This document shows, in pieces, positions 1 through 6,358 of a stretch of 9,268 nucleotides of DNA. Position 1 is the first letter of the stretch. Each line of letters starts with the position of its first letter. Source of the DNA: an uncultured Collinsella sp. (GTDB taxonomy: Bacteria > Actinomycetota > Coriobacteriia > Coriobacteriales > Coriobacteriaceae). A model generated the notes under the pieces. That model ran no database searches. It saw only the letters and a program-made list of their open reading frames with translations, and was not told where the DNA came from. The position numbers and the translations under genes were made by a program. The stretch covers positions 1 to 9,268 of the forward strand of contig CABVAS010000049.1 of NCBI GenBank assembly GCA_902496375.1. Reading direction: 5' to 3'.

Positions 1-530
1 GAGAGCCGCTCGATAAGGCAGAGCGTCTGCCCGCCGCGGTCGCCACGCATGAGCGAATGAACCTCGTCGATGACGACGTAGCGCAGGTCGCAGAACATGC
101 GCGGGATCGCCATGTGCTTATGGATTAAGAGCGCCTCGAGCGACTCGGGCGTAATCTGTAAGATGCCGCTCGGCTTTTTGATGAGCTTAGCCTTGTGCGA
201 CTGCGAGACATCGCCATGCCAGTGCCAGACAGGGATATCGGCCTCTTCGCAGAGGTCGTTGAGACGGACGAACTGATCATTGATGAGCGCCTTGAGGGGG
301 CCGATGTAGAGGGCGCCCACGCTCGCGGGCGGGTTCTCCCAAAACTCGGTCAGGATGGGAAAGAAGGCTGCCTCGGTTTTGCCGGAAGCCGTGGATGCCG
401 TCAGGAGCACATTGTCTTGCGTGTTAAAGATGGCGTCTGCCGCTGCAACCTGGATAGAGCGCAGACTCTCCCAATCGTGGGTGTAGATGAAGTCTTGGAT
501 AAACGGAGCATATCGGTCAAAGGCGTTCAC
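1..530 (-). CDS. sngC: Shango-type DEAD/DEAH-box (Lhr-like) helicase, N-terminal part
   Basis: Partial gene: the first 176 codons, running off the left edge. The product is a superfamily 2 helicase, expected to move on nucleic acid using ATP as the effector of a three-gene antiphage system. Visible motifs in order: a Q-motif-like LRSIQ around residue 23-27, motif I STASGKTE at 46-53, motif Ia GPLKALINDQ at 77-86, motif Ib ITPESLEALL at 126-135, and the Walker B box VVIDEVHSL at 152-160 (DEVH). The motif set resembles Lhr-type and BREX BrxHI helicases. The GTG start is chosen because a perfect AGGAGG lies 4 nt upstream (535-540) and the protein begins at the usual distance from motif I. It follows the ATPase gene on the same strand after 116 nt, so it is probably co-transcribed. 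The Shango assignment rests on the TerB/ATPase/helicase gene set; the C-terminal half cannot be seen. Confidence 0.9.
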   Translation of the reverse strand, partial: MNAFDRYAPFIQDFIYTHDWESLRSIQVAAADAIFNTQDNVLLTASTASGKTEAAFFPILTEFWENPPASVGALYIGPLKALINDQFVRLNDLCEEADIPVWHWHGDVSQSHKAKLIKKPSGILQITPESLEALLIHKHMAIPRMFCDLRYVVIDEVHSLMRGDRGGQTLCLIERL

Positions 531-616
531 GGGGCCTCCTCTCAAATACGAACCTCTTAACGCGGTGGTCAAGGGTTTGCTGCATTACCGCCTCAACGTT
601 TGCCCAGATAAAATCA

Positions 617-648
617 GCCAAAATAAACCTGTCCCTTTTTGGCAGGTT
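617..648. repeat. Two overlapping inverted repeats (REP-like) between ATPase and helicase genes
   Basis: Two perfect inverted repeats overlap and cannot form together. One pairs AACCTG (626-631) with CAGGTT (643-648); the other pairs GCCAAAA (617-623) with TTTTGGC (637-643). The first overlaps the stop codon of the ATPase gene. The element is AT-rich compared with its surroundings and contains GGGACAGGTTTAT on the minus strand, a string reminiscent of palindromic elements mobilised by REP-associated transposases; that link is from memory and is inference. It could instead act as an mRNA processing or attenuation hairpin that sets the helicase level. The remainder of the 531-646 gap shows only the helicase ribosome binding site (AGGAGG, 535-540). 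Confidence 0.45.
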
Positions 649-1951
649 AGATGGTGAATTCGGCGAAGTTGCGGTCGCCGTCTGCGGTGCCGGTGTCGCC
701 TGTTGCGGCTGCTGGCACCAGCGCGTCGCCGCCGACGCTTTGCAGCAGCTCGGCCACATTTGCATCGGGGTTCTGACACAGGATATCGAGCAGCTCGATA
801 AAGTCACGGATGACCTCACGCGGTGTCAAGTGCGTATCGGCTCCCACGCGGCCAAACTCAATCTTGAGGAAGTCCACCAAGTCGTTCTCGGTAAGCGTGG
901 GCGTCCAGCCAAAGTAGCCGGCGTGAATTTGCATGAGTTTTTCGATCAGCACCAGTAGCTCCTCGTAGGTGAGCGGCTGCAAGCGGATGATGGGCGCGAG
1001 CATGTCCTTAAGGTCCTCGCGTGCAAAGCGACCCTGAGCGAGCCGGCTGCGCAGAGCCTCGTAGGAGAATACGCCGCGCCGGCGGTCCTCGATGGAGGTC
1101 GGCGTGCCGCCCATGATCATGCCCAAGTACTGCGCCTTGCCCTGGAGCGTGTCGTTGTACATGGTGAGGATTTTCTCGTAGTTGTACTGGCGCGTGATGG
1201 CGTTGGGAATCTTGTACAGGTTTACGAGTTCGTCGATGAGCACCAGCATGCCCTTGTATCCGCTGCAGACCAAAAAGCGTGCAATGAGCTTAACGTAGTC
1301 GTACCAGTCGTCATCGCTGATGATGGTCGAGGAGCCCAGTTCGGCGCGAGCCTCGCTCTTGGTGCGGTATTCGCCGCGGATCCATTTGGTCACGCGGCTC
1401 ATGGCCTCTTCGTCGCCCTCGGATACGGCCGTGCGATAGCGGCGGAGCATGCGGGTGAAGTCAAAGCCGTGGACCATCTCCTCGAGCGGGGCCAGTTGGG
1501 TATTGACGACTGACTCGTCGACGTCGGCACACGAGGCGACCCAGCGATCCAGAATAAGGTTGAGCGCACCGCCCTCGGGGCGCGTCTTGGTCGATATGTT
1601 GCGGATGAGCTCGCGGTAGGTGGCAAGGCCCTGCCCCTGACCGCCTTGCAGGCGGCGCTCGGGCGACAGGTCGGCATCAGCGACGACGAATCCCTCGCCC
1701 ATGGCGTGCGTGCGGATGGTCTGGAGCAAAAAGCTCTTGCCGGCGCCGTAACGACCGACCAGAAAGCGGAAGCTCGCGCCACCGTCGGCGATGAGACTCA
1801 GATCGGTGAGCAGGGCGCGGATCTCGACCTCGCGCCCTACGGTGATGTAGGGAAGGCCGATGCGCGGGACCACGCCGCCCTTGAGTGAGTTGAGAATGAC
1901 GGCGGCGACGCGCTTGGGCACGCGGGGTGCTGCGGATGCGATATCACTCAT
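647..1951 (-). CDS. sngB: Shango-type P-loop ATPase (BrxD/DUF2791-like)
   Basis: 434-aa cytosolic ATPase, predicted to couple ATP hydrolysis to the work of the TerB-domain protein and the helicase. It has Walker A GRYGAGKS at residues 66-73, preceded by the typical GLPYITVGR segment (32-40), and Walker B MLVLIDE at 235-241. A TPREVIRDFIELLD segment at 376-389 sits where the C-terminal part of BREX BrxD-type ATPases is found. Length and motif spacing agree with the BrxD/DUF2791 family. The ATG start overlaps the end of the upstream gene by 8 nt (ATGAGTGA), a translational-coupling arrangement, with GAGAGGA about 10 nt upstream inside that gene. The last 25 residues are low-complexity (Ala/Gly/Asp/Thr). 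The family call is strong. Shango rather than a BREX variant is favoured because the locus pairs it with a TerB protein, and no methyltransferase, PglX or PglZ gene is visible here. Confidence 0.92.
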   Translation of the reverse strand: MSDIASAAPRVPKRVAAVILNSLKGGVVPRIGLPYITVGREVEIRALLTDLSLIADGGASFRFLVGRYGAGKSFLLQTIRTHAMGEGFVVADADLSPERRLQGGQGQGLATYRELIRNISTKTRPEGGALNLILDRWVASCADVDESVVNTQLAPLEEMVHGFDFTRMLRRYRTAVSEGDEEAMSRVTKWIRGEYRTKSEARAELGSSTIISDDDWYDYVKLIARFLVCSGYKGMLVLIDELVNLYKIPNAITRQYNYEKILTMYNDTLQGKAQYLGMIMGGTPTSIEDRRRGVFSYEALRSRLAQGRFAREDLKDMLAPIIRLQPLTYEELLVLIEKLMQIHAGYFGWTPTLTENDLVDFLKIEFGRVGADTHLTPREVIRDFIELLDILCQNPDANVAELLQSVGGDALVPAAATGDTGTADGDRNFAEFTI

Positions 1952-3704
1952 AGTCTAGGTATCCTCTCACGTCTGCTTCGTAATCCTCGATAATTTGCGG
2001 TCCTGCCGCGCCGAATTCGATAACGGTGTCTCCCACCAGGTCAAAGAGCGCCTCGTTGATGCTGTCGACGAGCATGTCCTCGCTCTGCCCCGATTGCACT
2101 ACCGCCGATTCCGCCTGTACTGCGTTGTGCTCGAGCAGCGCGCGGAGATAAGCGTCTGCGGCAGGCGTGAGTTCGTTCGTGGCGTCAGCGGGCGCAACAG
2201 CTGCGAACGCGGGCGTCGGCGCGAGAAGCGGTGCCACGACACCAAACTGTTCGGTGGATATGGTTGGCTCGTCGGTCTCGTCCTGCCGAATGGGTGCCGC
2301 GACCGCCTCGACAATCGCGTCGGCTACGGGCTCGGCTTCCGGTTGCCATGAGTCCGCTGCCTCGGCTTCTGCGGACGCGCCGTCCTCGCGTTCCTCGTCG
2401 ATTAAAAGCGCTTCGCGCGTTTGCGCGGCGGCGCTCCGAATGTGCCCCAGCTGAGTCAGGTCGATATCGATCTTGACGGGCTGGTGTGCGGCGTCCCACG
2501 AAAGCCATGCCACAATCTCGTCATCGATAATCTTGGCCAGATATTTGGGGACCTTTTCTTCCTTAAGGGGATGGGCGGGGTCCAGCGCCAGGCGCAGGCG
2601 TTGGTCGCAGGCGCGCATCATTTCACCGAGCTTGTTGCTCTTTTGCCTACTACCGTGGATACGCATACATTCCCAAAAGCCGTTTTGGCAACGGTAGATA
2701 TGGATAGGATCCAAGCGGTATTCGCAGTCCTCGTGGCGCTCGGGCGCAAAGAATACGGCCGAGGCAAACATGGTGTAGGGCATGGCCGTCTCCTCCCCAA
2801 ATAAACTCGCCACGATGCTGGTCTTTCGGTGCGTGTCATAGTAGCGCGCCATGCGGACATACACGGCGCATGCTACGTGGCGCAGATCGCGATGGTGGCT
2901 GCGATCGAGCCGCGAGTTATTTAGGTTGTACGTGGAGAGGGCGTTGATGGCGGCCATGAGTCGCTCCTCGCGCACCTCATCGGGCGGAAGGGGGAGCGTG
3001 GGCTCGGAGGTTTTGCGACGCTTAGGGGTCTGGCCGGACGGTGCCGGTGCTGGTACAAGGTCTCGTGCCGCGCGTCGCAGCTCGATAAGGGCGTTATCGA
3101 ACATGACGGTTTTAGAGTCACGAAGCAGCTTGGGGTCGAGCCCGTGGAGCACGGCGTAATCCTGCAGCCACACGCGCGCAAACCGGTCGATGCCGGGCTC
3201 GAAGGCGCGATAGACATCCCAAAAGGCCTTGATCTTGTTAAAACCTTCGAGCGGATCATCTACGCCAATGCCGCAGATCAGCTCATAGAGATACAGAAAG
3301 GCAAAGGACGTAGACGTTTCCTCGACGGTTCCGCGGCGCACTTGGGCACGCCAGGTAAAGTAGCCGCGCAACTGCCGGTCGCTCATGGCGTTGTAGGTGG
3401 GAAAGTACGACTTAAAGGTGCCGTTGTAGGGACAGTCGTCCTCAAAGTCGGCCATCAGCAGGCCCTGGCGGTAGAAAAGCTCGGCTTCCGAAAGCCAGCG
3501 ACCCGCGCCGCCTTTGGGGTCATCCTGCCAGCGCGATATCTCGCGCATCTTGCGGTACTGGTCGGGAAGGAAATTCTGCATCTGACGACCGGTTTTGAGA
3601 ATCGGCTCGTCAGCATAGACTTCGCTTGAGAAGCGGGCGGACTGATGGGTCCGGGCCTCGGCCATAATGCGCTCGATGAGCATCTTAATGTCCTGGTCGG
3701 CCAC
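1944..3704 (-). CDS. sngA: Shango-type TerB_N/TerB_C domain protein
   Basis: 586-aa soluble protein and first gene of the defence locus. TerB_N covers about residues 25-215, with the diagnostic YNAMSDRQLRGYFTWR (104-119) and FAFLYLYELI (134-143). A basic, proline-rich linker follows (218-240). A central helical domain (about 245-430) contains several Cys and His residues. An acidic, Ala/Pro/Glu-rich disordered linker (435-510) leads to a TerB_C-like end: LTPAADAYLRALL at 512-524 and MLVDSINEALFDLVGDTVIE at 544-563. TerB domains are linked to stress-response and DNA-processing complexes; in Shango this protein is required alongside the ATPase and helicase, but its exact role is unknown. GTG is chosen as start because AGGAGAGGAG lies just upstream and no better ATG is near. 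Expression is probably controlled by the adjacent promoter and LexA-like site. The Ala/Glu linker is likely to vary between strains. Confidence 0.9.
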   Translation of the reverse strand: MADQDIKMLIERIMAEARTHQSARFSSEVYADEPILKTGRQMQNFLPDQYRKMREISRWQDDPKGGAGRWLSEAELFYRQGLLMADFEDDCPYNGTFKSYFPTYNAMSDRQLRGYFTWRAQVRRGTVEETSTSFAFLYLYELICGIGVDDPLEGFNKIKAFWDVYRAFEPGIDRFARVWLQDYAVLHGLDPKLLRDSKTVMFDNALIELRRAARDLVPAPAPSGQTPKRRKTSEPTLPLPPDEVREERLMAAINALSTYNLNNSRLDRSHHRDLRHVACAVYVRMARYYDTHRKTSIVASLFGEETAMPYTMFASAVFFAPERHEDCEYRLDPIHIYRCQNGFWECMRIHGSRQKSNKLGEMMRACDQRLRLALDPAHPLKEEKVPKYLAKIIDDEIVAWLSWDAAHQPVKIDIDLTQLGHIRSAAAQTREALLIDEEREDGASAEAEAADSWQPEAEPVADAIVEAVAAPIRQDETDEPTISTEQFGVVAPLLAPTPAFAAVAPADATNELTPAADAYLRALLEHNAVQAESAVVQSGQSEDMLVDSINEALFDLVGDTVIEFGAAGPQIIEDYEADVRGYLDYE

Positions 3705-3741
3705 CGTCTCTCCTCTCCTAACGCAGCTTCGGTGACCTCAT

Positions 3742-3750
3742 ATCATAGCA
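3742..3750 (-). promoter_or_regulatory. Extended -10 element of the Shango operon promoter
   Basis: On the minus strand this reads TGCTATGAT: an extended -10 (TGn) followed by TATGAT, five of six matches to TATAAT. The expected start of transcription, near 3735, leaves a leader of about 30 nt before the GTG start codon. No good -35 box is seen; at the 17-nt spacing the hexamer is CGAACA, which lies inside the LexA-like dyad. This fits an extended -10 promoter that needs little -35 contact. Confidence 0.6.
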
Positions 3751-3755
3751 CAGCA

Positions 3756-3771
3756 TCAAACAGGTGTTCGA
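3756..3771. promoter_or_regulatory. Predicted LexA (SOS) box over the -35 region of the Shango promoter
   Basis: The minus strand reads TCGAACACCTGTTTGA. The mycobacterial-type LexA dyad is TCGAAC-N4-GTTCGA and the Bacillus box is CGAACRNRYGTTYC; this site matches the former at 11 of 12 defined positions (one T for C). It begins 5 nt upstream of the extended -10 TGC, covering the -35 position where a bound repressor would block RNA polymerase. Allowing one mismatch in 12 positions, such a dyad is expected about 0.02 times in 9.3 kb of random sequence with equal base use, so its position directly at a promoter is notable. Binding by the host LexA is inferred. Confidence 0.65.
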
Positions 3772-3792
3772 GATACTGCTGCGTAGATAGAT

Positions 3793-4509
3793 TTAGAACA
3801 GGAGGGCGTAGATGACGGCGATGACGACGGAGGGGAGCATATTGGCCGTGCGGAAGGTCTGAGGACGGATGAGGTTGACGCCGACGCAGAAGATAAGCAT
3901 GGAGCCTACGAGCGAAAGGCTGTTGAGGGCTGCTGTGGTCATGATGGGGGAGAGCGCGCCGGCAAACAACGTGATCGTCCCCTGGAACACGGCGACGGGC
4001 AGGGCCGAGAAGATGCAGCCGCGTCCGAGCGAGGCCGTCATGGTGCAGACGATGATGCAGTCCAGTGCGCCCTTGAGGGCAAGCGTTGACCAGTCGCCGA
4101 GCAGGCCGTCCTGGATCGATCCCACAATGGCCATGGCGCCGATACACACGGTGAGTGAAGTCGAGACAAAAGCGTTGGTGAACTCGTTATCGCCCTCACT
4201 GCCAGTCTTGCGCTTGAGCCATTCGCCAAGGTTCTCGATGGCGGCTTCCAAGTTGACGGCCTCGCCGATGAGCGAGCCGAGGGCGAACGAGACAATGAGC
4301 ATGGTGGTACCGGTGGTCGCCAGCGCCTCCCCATCGATAAGGAGCATCTTTTGCATGGTGCCGCCCAGGCCGATAAACAGGACGCACAGCCCCGATGCTT
4401 TCATGAGCGTGTCTTGAATGCGCGGTGTAATGAAGCGGCCGCCCGCTAATCCCAAAAGACCGCCCGCAACTAAAAGCACAACGTTGATGATTGTTCCCAA
4501 GCCCGGCAT
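3793..4509 (-). CDS. DUF554 family (YqgA-like) integral membrane protein
   Basis: 238-aa polytopic membrane protein of the DUF554 family, whose function is unknown; a transporter role is often guessed. The start MPGLGTIINVV is the family's normal N-terminus, and the total length of about 238 fits. A CGGGAGGG ribosome site lies immediately upstream. An in-frame ATG at 4578 would add 23 residues not typical of the family and has no ribosome site, so it is not used. Hydrophobic segments fall at about residues 7-24, 37-57, 68-87, 117-133, 141-160, 165-185, 195-213 and 222-238. The conserved motifs GSIQDGLLGDW and ALPVAVFQGT are present. A charged cytoplasmic or external loop (EWLKRKTGSEGDNE) splits the two halves. 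It ends 22 nt before the LexA-like site of the defence operon on the same strand, with no terminator between, so read-through is possible. Confidence 0.88.
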   Translation of the reverse strand: MPGLGTIINVVLLVAGGLLGLAGGRFITPRIQDTLMKASGLCVLFIGLGGTMQKMLLIDGEALATTGTTMLIVSFALGSLIGEAVNLEAAIENLGEWLKRKTGSEGDNEFTNAFVSTSLTVCIGAMAIVGSIQDGLLGDWSTLALKGALDCIIVCTMTASLGRGCIFSALPVAVFQGTITLFAGALSPIMTTAALNSLSLVGSMLIFCVGVNLIRPQTFRTANMLPSVVIAVIYALLF

Positions 4510-4539
4510 GAGCCCTCCCGTATTGATGCCAACGTGGCA

Positions 4540-4548
4540 ATCGTAGCA
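4540..4548 (-). promoter_or_regulatory. Possible extended -10 for the DUF554 gene
   Basis: The minus strand reads TGCTACGAT, an extended -10 with four of six matches to TATAAT, 30 nt upstream of the ATG. It resembles the -10 of the defence operon (TGCTATGAT). No recognisable -35 is present, so this is a weak call. A short inverted repeat TGCCA-ACG-TGGCA (4527-4539, plus strand) lies just downstream in the leader. Confidence 0.3.
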
Positions 4549-4578
4549 GAGTGGAATGCGAGGTACATCGCGACTCAT

Positions 4579-4604
4579 CTAATACGTTATATAAGTGGTA
4601 TTAG
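4579..4604. promoter_or_regulatory. Interrupted palindrome, candidate operator
   Basis: Perfect 7-bp arms CTAATAC (4579-4585) and GTATTAG (4598-4604) flank a 12-nt AT-rich spacer containing TATATAA. It lies in the 118-nt gap between the 476-aa surface protein gene and DUF554. The arms are AT-rich, and there is no T-run after them on either strand, so an intrinsic terminator is unlikely; a repressor site for the DUF554 gene is more plausible. Confidence 0.35.
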
Positions 4605-4627
4605 GAATGGTGCGCAGCATTTAAGCC

Positions 4628-6058
4628 TCAGGTGGTTGTCGGGACATAGGGATAGTAGTCAAAGCGCAGCGTCATAAGCCGCTGTGGGGATTCAATAGCC
4701 GCGGCGATGATATTGGCATCGCGGGCACGATCAAACCCTACGAGTTCGATCTGATACGAGACGTCTTGCATAATGTCCAGACGTCGCCAGGCGAGGAGTG
4801 TGTCGCCATCGAATTCCAAGGTCTTGCCTCCGTCTGGGGCAACGGCGTATAGACGCAGCTTGGCGGTGGTTGCAGGTTCGACAACCGTGACCTTTTTAAT
4901 TTCGTTTCGAGTATTCTTGGCGCCCAACAAGGTGAGCAGTGTTGGGGCCACGACCTCGCCCGATGGCAAAAAGACGACTTCGATGGATTCGGGAAATGCG
5001 ATGATGGCCGACTTGCGGACGGGCTGATTGGCGGCGGCAACTTCGATGTTCGCAGCGTCGATGACCTCTGCGTGGTCGAGCGCGGCAAGCACGCAGCAGT
5101 TACCCTCATCAATTTCTTGAGGATCAGCAAGCCCCAGACTGTCCGCGAGCTCGGGGTCGTTTGGAACGGCAGCGGGCTCATTCGATGCTTCGAAAGAAGC
5201 TGGGACGCTGTTTGTCGGCGACGGCGTGTCGCCCGCACCTGCTTCTTTGTCCGCGCTCTCTTCTTGTATGGTTGCGTTGATGGGTTCGTCGTTTGAGGGG
5301 AGCGTCTTGGCGTCAAGCGCGGAGGGGAGAATTCCGATGGCTCCGGATCCGCTCCACTCCATTTCGAGAAGCGCCGGGTCGGCAAGAATGCGTTGCCTGC
5401 TTTGCGCGTGGACATCGATTTCAATAGGGCCTGCCTCTATCCCTCGTGTAAGGCTGAGTGATCCGGCTGGCTTCTCGAAATGAGCGTCTGTGTCTTTGGT
5501 GCTGACGGCGTAGAACAGCAGGGACGCTTCTCCCGCCGCGATGGCATCGGTGTCGGCTTTGGTCAGCCGCAACGATGCCGTGAATGAGAGGGTGGGCTGC
5601 GTGTCGTCTGCATTCGCGGCGGCGCAGCCCAGACATATACCGCCTCCTTTCTCAAAAAACGTACCGTCGAAGGCGACCTTCGCTCCGTTCGCCGAGTCAT
5701 CGATCGAAGCGATGTCGATGCGCAGCTCTAAATTGCATGGATCGCCATCTGCGTCGAGCACAACCGAGCGCCACGTGCAGACGGCGTACCCCGCCTGGGA
5801 GCCGTTTGCCTTGTTCGAACGATTGATATCCACGACTATCGAACCGTCCGTATTACGACGAAGGCATCCCGAGGTTGAGATTGCAGCCTGTGCGATCGAA
5901 AAACGCTTGCACGCAATGGTACTCGACGGATTTGGGGCGGAACTTAGGGCTGCTGGTAAGGAGTCTGCCATGACGGGAGTCGCCCAAGCGGCGACAGGCG
6001 TTCCGGTTGCGAGCGCGCCGCAAAGTGCGACGACGGGCAAAAGGTTCTTCGATGCCAT
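4628..6058 (-). CDS. Secreted surface protein, last gene of the envelope operon
   Basis: 476-aa exported protein of unknown family. The signal peptide is about residues 1-31, with a hydrophobic core and a likely cut after PVMA. The mature part has eight cysteines (50, 65, 94, 108, 142, 145, 321, 322), including a CLGC pair, so disulfides or metal binding are possible. An N-terminal beta-rich region (about 70-215) is followed by an acidic, Ser/Pro/Glu/Asn-rich linker (about 250-320) and a second beta-rich domain (about 350-472) opening ESIEVVFLPSGEVVAPT and closing LMTLRFDYYP. There is no LPxTG motif or C-terminal membrane helix, so it must be released, or held by partners such as the sortase-anchored protein encoded 18 nt upstream. 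The ATG has AAGGAG 5 nt upstream. The second domain may share a fold with the 199-aa protein of the same operon (see findings). A carbohydrate- or host-binding tip role is speculation. Confidence 0.8.
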   Translation of the reverse strand: MASKNLLPVVALCGALATGTPVAAWATPVMADSLPAALSSAPNPSSTIACKRFSIAQAAISTSGCLRRNTDGSIVVDINRSNKANGSQAGYAVCTWRSVVLDADGDPCNLELRIDIASIDDSANGAKVAFDGTFFEKGGGICLGCAAANADDTQPTLSFTASLRLTKADTDAIAAGEASLLFYAVSTKDTDAHFEKPAGSLSLTRGIEAGPIEIDVHAQSRQRILADPALLEMEWSGSGAIGILPSALDAKTLPSNDEPINATIQEESADKEAGAGDTPSPTNSVPASFEASNEPAAVPNDPELADSLGLADPQEIDEGNCCVLAALDHAEVIDAANIEVAAANQPVRKSAIIAFPESIEVVFLPSGEVVAPTLLTLLGAKNTRNEIKKVTVVEPATTAKLRLYAVAPDGGKTLEFDGDTLLAWRRLDIMQDVSYQIELVGFDRARDANIIAAAIESPQRLMTLRFDYYPYVPTTT

Positions 6059-6076
6059 GGGGTCTCCTTAGCTAAT

Positions 6077-6358
6077 TTAGTGCGGCCTGTCCGTGTTTTG
6101 TTTCTGGCTGCGTTTGATGTGTAGACCGAGGCCGGCGGTTCCCGCGCCTGCTGCTGTGGCGCCTGCTGCCAAGAGCCATCGTCTGTCGCCTGTCTGCGCC
6201 AACGGTTCCTCGCGGTCGCGGCGGTCGAGCTCCGAGAGGTCGACCGTCACTTGTGTGGCGGCCTGCGCCTGTTCTTGCTGGGCAAAGGCCATGGCTGGCC
6301 CAAACGCCAAGATGCCGATGGCGGCGGCCAGGGCGACGGCCTTATGCCGTGTGCGCAC
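6077..6358 (-). CDS. Small LAQTG sortase-anchored cell-wall protein
   Basis: 93-aa exported wall protein. The signal peptide (residues 1-26) has a basic MRTRHK start and a GPAMAFA end. A very short exposed region of about 25 residues (QQEQAQAATQVTVDLSEL then DRRDREEP) leads to the sorting signal: LAQTG at 53-57, a hydrophobic helix at 61-79 and a basic tail with KR at 82-83. LAxTG is the motif preferred by class E sortases of high-GC Actinobacteria. The start is uncertain: GTG at 6358 gives a normal signal peptide and a 17-nt overlap with the preceding gene, while an in-frame TTG at 6388 would add ten residues and has GAAGG about 8 nt upstream. With so little exposed sequence it may act as a wall anchor or base for its secreted neighbours rather than as an adhesin itself. 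Confidence 0.8.
   Translation of the reverse strand: MRTRHKAVALAAAIGILAFGPAMAFAQQEQAQAATQVTVDLSELDRRDREEPLAQTGDRRWLLAAGATAAGAGTAGLGLHIKRSQKQNTDRPH

Noticed and set aside
590..646. A separate promoter for the helicase gene (GGGACA-N17-TTTATC, minus strand)
   Set aside because: The -10 matches TATAAT at only three of six positions and the motif falls within the hairpin-forming repeat; co-transcription with the ATPase gene is simpler.
517..819. 100-codon minus-strand frame bridging the end of the ATPase gene and the start of the helicase gene
   Set aside because: It overlaps both real genes out of frame, is compositionally odd at its N-terminus and has no ribosome site.
3772..3792. A terminator between DUF554 and the defence operon
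   Set aside because: No GC-rich stem followed by a T-run is present in this short gap on the minus strand.
4510..4578. N-terminal extension of the DUF554 protein from an upstream ATG, including a CYDCH stretch
   Set aside because: DUF554 proteins normally begin at the GLGTIIN segment, and the upstream ATG lacks a ribosome site while the internal one has CGGGAGGG.
5541..6071. 176-codon plus-strand open frame antisense to the 476-aa protein gene
   Set aside because: No ribosome site and no recognisable domain; the opposite strand has a signal peptide, a strong ribosome site and operon context. Long antisense frames are common in GC-rich DNA.
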